A DNA stretch of 64,000 bases, taken from contig JBBELK010001635.1 in NCBI GenBank assembly GCA_037783545.1, forward strand, positions 176,407-240,406. The letters are read 5' to 3'. The DNA is from Henricia sp. BOLD:AAB3569. Its lineage: Eukaryota; Echinodermata; Asteroidea; Spinulosida; Echinasteridae. Position numbers and translations under genes: made by a program. Within the stretch, counting starts at the first letter, position 1, and each line of letters starts with the position of its first letter. Below the pieces are notes generated by a model. The model saw only the letters and a list, made by a program, of their open reading frames with translations, searched no databases and was not told the origin of the DNA. Below are positions 24,479 to 36,718 of this stretch, in pieces.

Positions 24479-25570
24479 TCAACGGCCGTACAAATGTACA
24501 CCAGCGCGGCGCAGGGTTTCCCAACAGCCACGGTTAGGGGAATAGCCACTTTGCCGAGCTCCGTTTTCCCTAAACTCTGAAATTTCTCCGTCATTTCCCA
24601 GCCAAAATCTGTCAATTTTGCATGACAAGTGCGGGATATATACAGTTTGGAGCATGCAAAATTTGAAGTTGGTTGGAAAATTCCTTGATTTCCAAATTTG
24701 CCGGCATTTGGGACACACTTTGACCTAATTCCCGTCACAATCTGGGGTGAGTCAACGGCCGTACAAATGTACACCAGCGCGGCGCAGGGTGTACCAACAG
24801 CCACGGTTAGGGGAATAACCACGTAGCCGAGCTCCGTTTTCCCTAAACTCTGAAATTTCTCCGTCATTTCCCAGCGAAAATCTGTCAATTTTGCATGACA
24901 AGTGCGGAATATATACAGTTTGGAGCATGCAAAATTTGAAGTTGGTTGGAAAATTCCTTGATTTCCAAATTTGCCGGCATTTGGGACACACTTTGACCTA
25001 ATTCCCGTCACAATCTGGGGTGAGTCAACGGCCGTACAAATGTACACCAGCGCGGCGCAGGGTTTCCCAACAGCCACGGTTAGGGGAATAGCCACTTTGC
25101 CGAGCTCCGTTTTCCCTAAACTCTGAAATTTCTCCGTCATTTCCCAGCCAAAATCTGTCAATTTTGCATGACAAGTGCGGGATATATACAGTTTGGAGCA
25201 TGCAAAATTTGAAGTTGGTTGGAAAATTCCTTGATTTCCAAATTTGCCGGCATTTGGGACACACTTTGACCTAATTCCCGTCACAATCTGGGGTGAGTCA
25301 ACGGCCGTACACATGTACACCAGCGCGGCGCAGGGTGTACCAACAGCCACGGTTAGGGGAATAACCACGTAGCCGAGCTCCGTTTTCCCTAAACTCTGAA
25401 ATTTCTCCGTCATTTCCCAGCGAAAATCTGTCAATTTTGCATGACAAGTGCGGAATATATACAGTTTGGAGCATGCAAAATTTGAAGTTGGTTGGAAAAT
25501 TCCTTGATTTCCAAATTTGCCGGCATTTGGGACACACTTTGACCTAATTCCCGTCACAATCTGGGGTGAG
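24479..25570. repeat. 546-bp dimer in two tandem copies
   Basis: The pair ttt (cagccaaaatc, gcgggatat) plus gta (gtaccaac), HOR positions 5-6, occurs at 24,479-25,024 and again at 25,025-25,570. The only difference I noticed is gtacaaatg versus gtacacatg near 24,765/25,311. This is a recent two-monomer duplication. Confidence 0.85.
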
Positions 25571-27478
25571 TCAACGGCCGTACAAATGTACACCAGCGCG
25601 GCGCAGGGTGCCCAACATCCACGGTTATGGGAATAACCACGTAGCCGAGCTCCGTTTTCCCTAAACTCTGAAATTTCTCCGTCATTTCTCAGCGAAAATC
25701 TGTCAATTATGCATGACAAGTGCAGAATATATACAGTTTGGAGCATGCAAAATTTGAAGTTGGTTGGAAAATTCCTTGATTTCCAAATTTGCCGGCATTT
25801 GGGACACACTTTGACCTAATTCCCGTCACAATCTGGGGTGAGTCAACGGCCGTACAAATGTACACCAGCGCGGCGCAGGGTGTCTCAACAGCCACGGTTA
25901 TGAGAATAACCACGCAGCCGAGCTCCGTTTTCCCTAAACTCTAAAATTTCTCCGTCATTTCCCAGCGAAAATCTGTCAATTTTGCATGACAAGTGCGGAA
26001 TATATACAGTTTGGAGCATGCAAAATTTGAAGTTGGTTGGAAAATTCCTTGATTTCCAAATTTGCCGGCATTTGGGACACACTTTGACCTAATTCCCGTC
26101 ACAATCTGGGGTGAGTCAACGGCCGTACAAATGTACACCAGCGCGGCGCAGGGTGCCCAACATCCACGGTTATGGGAATAACCACGTAGCCGAGCTCCGT
26201 TTTCCCTAAACTCTGAAATTTCTCCGTCATTTCCCAGCGAAAATCTGTCAATTATGCATGACAAGTGCAGAATATATACAGTTTGGAGCATGCAAAATTT
26301 GAAGTTGGTTGGAAAATTCCTTGATTTCCAAATTTGCCGGCATTTGGGACACACTTTGACCTAATTCCCGTCACAATCTGGGGTGAGTCAACGGCCGTAC
26401 AAATGTACACCAGCGCGGCGCAGGGTTTCCCAACAGCCACGGTTAGGGGAATAGCCACTTTGCCGAGCTCCGTTTTCCCTAAACTCTGAAATTTCTCCGT
26501 CATTTCCCAGCCAAAATCTGTCAATTTTGCATGACAAGTGCGGGATATATACAGTTTGGAGCATGCACAATTTGAAGTTGGTTGGAAAATTCCTTGATTT
26601 CCAAATTTGCCGGCATTTGGGACATACTTTGACCTAATTCCCGTCACAATCTGGGGTGAGTCAACAGCCGTACAAATGTACACCAGCGCGGCGCAGGGTG
26701 TACCAACAGCCACGGTTAGGGGAATAACCACGTAGCCGAGCTCCGTTTTCCCTAAACTCTGAAATTTCTCCGTCATTTCCCAGCGAAAATCTGTCAATTT
26801 TGCATGACAAGTGCGGAATATATACAGTTTGGAGCATGCAAAATTTGAAGTTGGTTGGAAAATTCCTTGATTTCCAAATTTGCCGGCATTTGGGACACAC
26901 TTTGACCTAATTCCCGTCACAATCTGGGGTGAGTCAACGGCCGTACAAATGTACACCAGCGCGGCGCAGGGTGCCCAACATCCACGGTTATGGGAATAAC
27001 CACGTAGCCGAGCTCCGTTTTCCCTAAACTCTGAAATTTCTCCGTCATTTCCCAGCGAAAATCTGTCAATTATGCATGACAAGTGCAGAATATATACAGT
27101 TTGGAGCATGCAAAATTTGAAGTTGGTTGGAAAATTCCTTGATTTCCAAATTTGCCGGCATTTGGGACACACTTTGACCTAATTCCCGTCACAATCTGGG
27201 GTGAGTCAACGGCCGTACAAATGTACACCAGCGCGGCGCAGGGTGTCCCAACAGCCACGGTTATGAGAATAACCACGCAGCCGAGCTCCGTTTTCCCTAA
27301 ACTCTAAAATTTCTCCGTCATTTCCCAGCGAAAATCTGTCAATTTTGCATGACAAGTGCGGAATATATACAGTTTGGAGCATGCAAAATTTGAAGTTGGT
27401 TGGAAAATTCCTTGATTTCCAAATTTGCCGGCATTTGGGACACACTTTGACCTAATTCCCGTCACAATCTGGGGTGAG
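25571..27478. repeat. Mosaic with three 272-bp monomers
   Basis: Units in order: 272-bp variant (near 25,608); ttatgag with gca and ctctaaaatt; 272-bp variant (near 26,153); ttt; gtaccaac with gta; 272-bp variant (near 26,971); ttatgag with gca. The dimer 272-bp variant plus ttatgag unit recurs here and also at 733-1,277 and 22,569-23,113. Private changes include gtctcaac near 25,882 and gcacaattt near 26,566. Confidence 0.8.
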
Positions 27479-28296
27479 TCAACGGCCGTACAAATGTACA
27501 CCAGCGCGGCGCAGGGTGTCCCAACAGCCACGGTTAGGGGAATAACCACTTAGCCGAGCTCCGTTTTCCCTAAACTCTGAAATTTCGCCGTCATTTCCCA
27601 GCGAAAATCTGTCAATTATGCATGACAAGTGCAGAATATATACAGTTTGGAGCATGCAAAATTTGAAGTTGGTTGGAAATTCCTTGATTTCCAAATTTGC
27701 CGGCATTTGGGACACACTTTGACCTAATTCCCGTCACAATCTGGGGTGAGTCAACGGCCGTACAAATGTACACCAGCGCGGCGCAGGGTGTCCCAACAGC
27801 CACGGTTATGAGAATAACCACCCAGCCGAGCTCCGTTTTCCCTAAACTCTAAAATTTCTCCGTCATTTCCCAGCGAAAATCTGTCAATTTTGCATGACAA
27901 GTGCGGAATATATACAGTTTGGAGCATGCAAAATTTGAAGTTGGTTGGAAAATTCCTTGATTTCCAAATTTACCGGCATTTGGGACACACTTTGACCTAA
28001 TTCCCGTCACAATCTGGGGTGAATCAACGGCCGTACAAATGTACACCAGCGCGGCGCAGGGTGTCCCAACAGCCACGGTTAGGGGAATAACCACGTAGCC
28101 GAGCTCCGTTTTCCCTAAACTCTGAAATTTCTCCGTCATTTCCCAGCAAAAATCTGTCAATTATGCATGACAAGTGCGGAATATATACAGTTTGGAGCAT
28201 GCAAAATTTGAAGTTGGTTGGAAAATTCCTTGATTTCCAAATTTGCCGGCATTTGGGACACACTTTGACCTAATTCCCGTCACAATCTGGGGTGAG
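27479..28296. repeat. Three-monomer block shared with 1,278-2,096
   Basis: The barcodes and linked variants (tta with cgccgtc, ttatgcatg and gtgcag; ttatgag with ctctaaaatt; gaatcaacgg with cagcaaaaatc) match 1,278-2,096 and, in part, 6,191-7,009. The first single-base deletion of the indel-rich zone is here, near 27,676 (ggttggaaattcc instead of ggttggaaaattcc). Confidence 0.8.
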
Positions 28297-29640
28297 TCAA
28301 CGGCCGTACAAATGTACACCAGCGCGGCGCAGGGTGTCCCAACAGCCACGGTTAGGGGAATAACCACGCAGCCGAGCTCCGTTTTCACTAAACTCTGAAA
28401 TTTCTCCGTCATTTCCCAGCGAAAATCTGTCAATTTTGCATGACAAGTGCGGAATATATACAGTTTGGAGCATGCAAAATTTGAAGTTGGTTGGAAAATT
28501 CCTTGATTTCCAATTTGCCGGCATTTGGGACACACTTTGACCTAATTCCCGTCACAATCTGGGGTGAGTCAACGCCCGTACACATGTACACCAGCGCGGC
28601 GCAGGGTGTCCCAACAGCCACGGTTAGGGGAATAACCACGTAGCCGAGCTCCGTTTTCCCTGAAACTCTGAAATTTCTCCGTCATTTTCCAGCGAAAATC
28701 TGTCAATTATGCATGACAAGTGCGGAATATATACAGTTTGGAGCATGCAAAATTTGAAGTTGGTTGGAAAATTCCTTGATTTCCAAATTTGCCGGCATTT
28801 GGGACACACTTTGACCTAATTCCCCATCACAATCTGGGGTGAGTCAACGGCCGTACAAATGTACACCAGCGCGGCGCAGGGTGTCCCAACACCCACGGTT
28901 AGGGGAATAACCACGCAGCCGAGCTCCGTTTTCCCTAAACTCTGAAATTTCTCCGTCATTTCCCAGCGAAAATCTGTCAATTTTGCATGACAAGTGCGGA
29001 ATGTATACAGTTTGGAGCATGCAAAATTTGAAGTTGGTTGGAAAATTCCTTGATTTCCAAATTTGCCGGCATTTGGGACACACTTTGACCTAATTCCCGT
29101 CACAATCTGGGGTGAGTCAACGGCCGTACAAATGTACACCAGCGCGGCGCAGGGTTTCCCAACAGCCACGGTTAGGGGAATAGCCACTTTGCCGAGCTCC
29201 GTTTTCCCTAAACTCTGAAATTTCTCCGTCATTTCCCAGCCAAAATCTGTCAATTTTGCATGACAAGTGCGGGATATATACAGTTTGGAGCATGCAAAAT
29301 TTGAAGTTGGTTGGAAAATTCCTTGATTTCCAAATTTGCCGGCATTTGGGACACACTTGGACCTAATTCCCGTCACAATCTGGGGTGAGTCAACGGCCGT
29401 ACAAATGTACACCAGCGCGGCGCAGGGTGTACCAACAGCCACGGTTAGGGGAATAACCACGTAGCCGAGCTCCGTTTTCCCTAAACTCTGAAATTTCTCG
29501 TCATTTCCCAGCGAAAATCTGTCAATTTTGCATGACAAGTGCAGAATATATACAGTTTGGAGCATGCAAAATTTGAAGTTGGTTGGAAAATTCCTTGATT
29601 TCCAAATTTGCCGGCTTTTGGGACACACTTTGACCTAATT
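28297..29640. repeat. Partial HOR copy (positions 2-6) with indels
   Basis: Order: gca with ttttcactaaac; gta with gtacacatgtac and ttatgcatg; gca with cccatcac and caacaccc; ttt with cagccaaaatc; gta with gtaccaac. The substitutions are the same as in the HOR at 9.5-18.2 kb, but one-base indels now appear (ttccaatttgcc near 28,511; cctgaaactc near 28,660; ttccccatc near 28,823; ttctcgtc near 29,499). Confidence 0.82.
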
Positions 29641-31020
29641 CCCGTCACAATCTGGGTGAGTCAACGGCCGTACAAATGTACACCAGCGCGGCGCAGGGTG
29701 TACCAACAGCCACAGTTAGGGGAATAACCACGTAGCCGAGCTCCGTTTTCCTAAACTCTGAAATTTATCCGTCATTTCCCAGCGAAAATCTGTCAATTTT
29801 GCATGACAAGTGCGGATATATACAGTTTGGAGCATGCAAAATTTGAAGTTGGTTGGAAAATTCCTTGATTTCCAAATTTGCCGGCATTTGGGACACACTT
29901 TGACCTAATTCCCGTCACAATCTGGGGTGAGTCAACGGCCGTACAAATGTACACCAGCGCGGCGCAGGGTGTGTCCCAACAGCCACGGTTAGGGGAATAA
30001 CCACGTAGCCGAGCTCCGTTTTCCCTAAACTCTGAAATTTCTCCGTCATTTCCCAGCGAAAATCTGTCAATTTTGCATGACAAGTGCGGAATATATACAG
30101 TTTGGAGCATGCAAAATTTGAAGTTGGTTGGAAAATTCCTTGATTTCCAAATTTGCCGGCACTTGGACACATTTGACCTAATTCCCGTCACAATCTCGGG
30201 TGAGTCAACGGCCGTACAAATGTACACCAGCGCGGCGCAGGGTGTCCCAACAGCCACGGTTAGGGGAATAACCACGCAGCCGAGCTCCGTTTTCCCTAAA
30301 CTCTGAAATTTCTCCGTCATTTCCTAGCGAAAATCTGTCAATTTTGCATGACAAGTGCGGAATATATACAGTTTGGAGCATGCAAAATTTGAAGTTGGTT
30401 GGAAAATTCCTTGATTTCCAAATTTGCCGGCATCTGGGACACACTTTGACCTAATTCCCGTCACAATCTGGGGTGAGTCAACGGCCGTACAAATGTACAC
30501 CAGCGCGGCGCATGGTGTACCAACAGCCACGGTTAGGGGAATAACCACGTAGCCGAGCTCCGTTTTCCCTAAACTCTGAAATTTCTCCGTCATTTCCCAG
30601 CGAAAATCTGTCAATTTTGCATGACAAGTGCGGATATATACAGTTTGGAGCATGCACAATTTGAAGTTGGTTGGAAAATTCCTTGATTTCCAAATTTGCC
30701 GGCATTTGGGACACACTTTGACCTAATTCCCGTCACAATCTGGGGTGAGTCAACGGCCGTACAAATGTACACCAGCGCGGCGCAGGTGTACAACAGCCAC
30801 GGTTAGGGGAATAACCACGTAGCCGAGCTCCGTTTTCCCTAAACTCTGAAATTTCTCCGTCATTTCCCAGCGAAAATCTGTCAATTTTGCATGACAAGTG
30901 CGGGATATATACAGTTTGGAGCATGCACAATTTGAAGTTGGTTGGAAAATTCCTTGATTTCCAAATTTGCCGGCATTTGGGACACACTTTGACCTAATTC
31001 CCGTCACAATCTGGGGTGAG
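29641..31020. repeat. Indel-rich gtaccaac-type monomers
   Basis: About five units, mostly with gtaccaac and gta barcodes, plus one gca unit near 30,260. Single-base or two-base length changes occur in nearly every unit (ctgggtgag near 29,653, gcggatat near 29,813, gggtgtgtccc near 29,968, cacttggacac near 30,160, gcaggtgtac near 30,782). No other content seen. Confidence 0.75.
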
Positions 31021-32100
31021 TCAACGGCCGTACAAATGTACACCAGCGCGGCGCAGGGTGTCCCAACAGCCAGGGTTAGGGGAATAACCACGCAGCCGAG
31101 CTCCGTTTTCCCTAAACTCTGAAATTTCTCCGTCATTTCATAGCGAAAATCTGTCAATTTTGCATGACAAGTGCGGAATATATACAGTTTGGAGCATGCA
31201 AAATTTGAAGTTGGTCGGAAAATTCCTTGATTTCCAAATTTGCCGGCATTTGGGACACACATTGACCTAATTCCCGTCACAATCTGGGGTGAGTCAACGG
31301 CCGTACAAATGTACACCAGCGCGGCGCAGGGTGTCCCAACAGCCACGGTTAGGGGAATAACCACGCAGCCGAGCTCGTTTTCCCTAAACTCTGAAATTTC
31401 TCCGTCATTTCCCAGCGAAAATCTGTCAATTTTGCATGACAAGTGCGGAATATATACAGTTTGGAGCATGCAAAATTTGAAGTTGGTTGGAAAATTCCTT
31501 GATTTCCAAATTTGCCGGCATTTGGACACACTTTGACCTAATTCCCGTCACAATCTGGGTGAGTCAACGGCCGTACAAATGTACACCAGCGCGGCGCAGG
31601 GTGTCCCAACAGCCACGGTTAGGGGAATAACCACTTAGCCGAGCTCCGTTTTCCCTAAACTCTGAAATTTCGCCGTCATTTCCCAGCGAAAATCTGTCAA
31701 TTTTGCATGACAAGTGCGGGATATATACAGTTTGGAGCATGCAAAATTTGAAGTTGGTTGGAAAATTCCTTGATTTCCAAATTTGCCGGCATTTGGGACA
31801 CACTTTGACCTAATTCCCGTCACAATCTGGGGTGAGTCAACGGCCGTACAAATGTACACCAGCGCGGCGCAGGGTGTACCAACAGCCACGGTTAGGGAAT
31901 AACCACGTAGCCGAGCTCCGTTTTCCCCTAAACTCTGAAATTTCTCCGTCATTTCCAGCGAAAATCTGTCAATTTTGCATGACAAGTGCGGAATATATAC
32001 AGTTTGGAGCATGCAAAATTTGAAGTTGGTTGGAAAATTCCTTGATTTCCAAATTTGCCGGCACTTGGACACATTTTGACCTAATTCCCGTCACAATCTC
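31021..32100. repeat. Partial HOR copy of the copy-1 type (positions 7, 8, 1)
   Basis: The unit at 31,021 shares cagccagggtt, ttcatagcg and ttggtcgg with 11,105-11,377, but has gccgtac where that copy has gccatac. It is followed by a gca unit and a tta unit with cgccgtc and gcgggatat, matching the junction of HOR copies 1 and 2. Right of about 31,840 the units change to gtaccaac types and then to subfamily II. Confidence 0.78.
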
Positions 32101-35100
32101 GGGTGAGTCAACGGCCGTACAAATGTACACCAGCGCGGCGCAGGGTGTACCAACAGCCACGGTTAGGGGAATAACCACGTAGCCGAGCTCCGTTTTCCCT
32201 AAACTCTGAAATGTTTCCGTCATTTCCCAGCGAAAATCTGTCAATTTTGCATGACAAGTGCGGAATATATACAGTTTGGAGCATGCAAAATTTGAAGTTG
32301 GTTGGAAAATTCCTTGATTTCCAAATTTGCCGGCATTTGGGACACACTTTGACCTAATTCCCGTCCCCATTTTGGGTGAGTCAACGCCGTACAAATGTAC
32401 ACCAGCGCGGCGCAGGGTATCCCAACAGCCACGGTTAGGGGAATAACCACGTTGCCGAGCTCCGTTTTCCCTAAACTCTAAAATTTCTCCGTCATTTCTC
32501 AGCGAAAATCTGTCAATTTTGCATGACAGTGCGGAATATATACAGTTTGGAGCATGCAAAATTTGAAGTTGGTTTGAAAATTCCTTGATTTCCAAATTTG
32601 CCGGCATTTGGGACACACTTTGACCTAATTCCCGTCACAATCTGGGGTGAGTCAACGGCCGTACAAATGTACACCAGCGCGGCGCAGGGTGCCCAACAGC
32701 CACGGTTAGGGGAATAACCACGTAGCCGAGCTCCGTTTTCCCTAAACTCTGAAATGTCTCCGTCATTTCCCAGCGAAAATCTGTCAATTTTGCATGACAA
32801 GTGCGGAATATATACAGTTTGGAGCATGCAAAATTTGAAGTTGGTTGGAAAATTCCTTGATTTCCAAATTTGCCGGCATTTGGGACACACTTTGACCTAA
32901 TTCCCGTCCCCATTTTGGGTGAGTCAACGGCCGTACAAATGTACACCAGCGCGGCGCAGGGTATCCCAACAGCCACGGTTAGGGGAATAACCACGTTGCC
33001 GAGCTCCGTTTTCCCTAAACTCTAAAATTTCTCCGTCATTTCTCAGCGAAAATCTGTCAATTTTGCATGACAAGTGCGGAATATATACAGTTTGGAGCAT
33101 GCAAAATTTGAAGTTGGTTTGAAAATTCCTTGATTTCCAAATTTGCCGGCATTTGGGACACACTTTGACCTAATTCCCGTCACAATCTGGGGTGAGTCAA
33201 CGGCCGTACAAATGTACACCAGCGCGGCGCAGGGTGTCCCAACAGCCACGGTTAGGGAATAACCACGTAGCCGAGCTCCGTTTTCCCTAAACTCTGAAAT
33301 TTCTCCGTCATTTCCCAGCGAAAATCTGTCAATTTTGCATGACAAGTGCGGAATATATACAGTTTGGAGCATGCCAAATTTGAAGTTGGTTGGAAAATTC
33401 CTTGATTCCAAATTTGCCGGCATTTGGGACACACTTTGACCTAATCCCCGTCACAATCTGGGGTGAGTCAACGGCCGTACAAATGTACACCAGCGCAGCG
33501 CAGGGTGTCCCAACAGCCACGGTTAGGGGAATAACCACGTAGCCGAGCTCCGTTTTCCCTAAACTCTGAAATTTCTCCGTCATTTCCCAGCGAAAATCTG
33601 TCAATTTTGCATGACAAGTGCGGAATATATACAGTTTGGAGCATGCAAAATTTGAAGTTGGTTGGAAAATTCCTTGATTTCCATATTTTCCGGCATTTGG
33701 GACACACTTTGACCTAATTCCCGTCACAATCTGGGGTGAGTCAACGGCCGTACAAATGTACACCAGCGCGGCACAGGGTGTCCCAACAGCCACGGTTAGG
33801 GGAATAACCACGTAGCCGAGCTCCGTTTTCCCTAAACTCTGAAATTTCTCCGTCATTTCCCAGCGAAAATCTGTCAATTTTGCATGACAAGTGCGGAATA
33901 TATACAGTTTGGAGCATGCAAAATTTGAAGTTGGTTGAAAATTCCTTGATTTCCAAATTTGCCGGCATTTGGGACACACTTTGACCTAATTCCCGTCACA
34001 ATCTGGGGTGAGTCAACGGCCGTACAAATGTACACCAGCGCGGGGCAGGGTGTCCCAACAGCCACGGTTAGGGGAATAACCACGAAGCCGAGCTCCGTTT
34101 TCCCTAAACTCTCAAATTTATCCGTCATTTCCCAGCGAAAATCTGTCAATTTTGCATGACAAGTGCGGAATATATACAGTTTGGAGCATGCAAAATTTGA
34201 AGTTGGTTGGAAAATTCCTTGATTTCCAAATTTGCCGGCATTTGGGACACACTTTGACCTAATTCCCGTCACAATCTGGGGTGAGTCAACGGCCGTACAA
34301 ATGTACACCAGCGCGGCGCAGGGTGTCCCAACAGCCACGGTTAGGGGAATAACCACGTAGCCGAGCTCCGTTTTCCCTAAACTCTGAAATTTCTCCGTCA
34401 TTTCCAAGCGAAAATCTGTCAATTTTGCATGACAAGTGCGGAATATATACAGTTTGGAGCATGCAAAATTTGAAGTTGGTTGGAAAATTCCTTGATTTCC
34501 AAATTTGCCGGCATTTGGGACACACTTTGACCTAATTCCCCTCACAATCTGGGGTCAGTAAACGGCCGTACAAATGTACACCAGCGCGGCGCATGGTGTC
34601 CCAACAGCCACGGTTAGGGGAATAACCACGTAGCCGAGCTCCGTTTTCCCTAAACTCTGAAATTTCTCCGTCATTTCCCAGCGAAAATCTGTCAATTTTG
34701 CATGACAAGTGCGGAATATATACAGTTTGGAGCATGCAAAATTTGAAGTTGGTTTGAAAATTCCTTGATTTCCAAATTTGCCGGCATTTGGGACACACTT
34801 TGACCTAATTCCCGTCACAATCTGGGGTGAGTCAACGGCCGTACAAATGTACACCAGCGCGGCGCAGGGTGTCCCAACAGCCACGGTTAGGGGAATAACC
34901 ACGTAGCCGAGCTCCGTTTTCCTAAACTCTGAAATTTCTCCGTCATTTCCCAGCGAAAATCTGTCAATTTTGCATGACAAGTGCGGAATATATACAGTTT
35001 GGAGCATGCAAAATTTGAAGTTGGTTGGAAAATTCCTTGATTTCCATATTTTCCGGCATTTGGGACACACTTTGACCTAATTCCCGTTAAATCTGGGGTG

Positions 35101-36718
35101 AGTCAATGGCCGTACAAATGTACACCAGCGCGGCGCAGGGTGTCCCAACAGCCACGGTTAGGGGAATAACCACGTAGCCGAGCTCCGTTTTCCCTAAACT
35201 CTGAAATTTCTCCGGCATTTCCCAGCGAAAATCTGTCAATTTTGCATGACAAGTGCGGAATATATACAGTTTGGAGCATGCAACATTTGAAGTTGGTTGG
35301 AAATTCCTTGATTTCCAAATTTGCCGGCATTTGGGACACACTTTGACCTAATTCCCCTCACAATCTGGGGTCAGTAAACGGCCGTACAAATGTACACCAG
35401 CGCGGCGCATGGTGTCCCAACAGCCACGGTTAGGGGAATAACCAGGTAGCCGAGCTCCGTTTTCCCTAAACTCTGAAATTTCTCCGTCATTTCCCAGCGA
35501 AAATCTGTCAATTTTGCATGACAAGTGCGGAATATATACAGTTTGGAGCATGCAAAATTTGAAGTTGGTTTGAAAATTCCTTGATTTCCAAATTTGCCGG
35601 CATTTGGGACACACTTTGACCTAATTCCCGTCACAATCTGGGGTGAGTCAACGGCCGTACAAATGTACACCAGCGCGGCGCAGGGTGTCCCAACAGCCAC
35701 GGTTAGGGAATAACCACGTAGCCGAGCTCCGTTTTCCCTAAACTCTGAAATTTCTCCGTCATTTCCAGCGAAAATCTGTCAATTTTGCATGACAAGTGCG
35801 GAATATATACAGTTTGGAGCATGCAAAATTTGAAGTTGGTTTGAAAATTCCTTGATTTCCAAATTTGCCGGCATTTGGGACACACTTTGACCTAATTCCC
35901 GTCACAATCTGGGGTGAGTCAACGGCCGTACAAATGTACACCAGCGCGGCGCAGGGTGTCCCAACAGCCACGGTTAGGGGAATAACCACGTAGCCGAGCT
36001 CCGTTTTCCCTAAACTCTGAAATTTCTCCGTCATTTCCCAGCGAAAATCTGTCAATTTTGCATGACAAGTGCGGAATATATACAGTTTGGAGCATGCAAA
36101 ATTTGAAGTTGGTTTGAAAATTCCTTGATTTCCAAATTTGCCGGCATTTGGGACCTTTGACCTAATTCCCGTCACAATCTGGGGTGAGTCAACGGCCGTA
36201 CAAATGTACACCAGCGCGGCGCAGGGTGTCCCAACAGCCACGGTTAGGGGAATAACCACGTAGCCGAGCTCCGTTTTCCCTAAACTCTGAAATTTCTCCG
36301 TCATTTCCCAGCGAAAATCTGTCAATTTTGCATGACAATGTGCGGAATATATTACAGTTTGGAGCATGCAAAATTGAAGTTGGTTTGAAAATTCCTTGAT
36401 TTCCAAATTTGCCGGCATTTGGGACACACTTTGACCTAATTCCCGTCACAATCTGGGGTGAGTCAACGGCCGTACAAATGTACACCAGCGCGGCGCAGGG
36501 TGTCCCAACAGCCACGGTTAGGGGAATAACCACGTAGCCGAGCTCCGTTTTCCCTAAACTCTGAAATTTCTCCGTCATTTCCCAGCGAAAATCTGTCAAT
36601 TTTGCATGACAAGTGCGGAATATATACAGTTTGGAGCATGCAAAATTTGAAGTTGGTTGGAAAATTTCCTTGATTTCCATATTTTCCGGCATTTGGGACA
36701 CACTTTGACCTAATTCCC

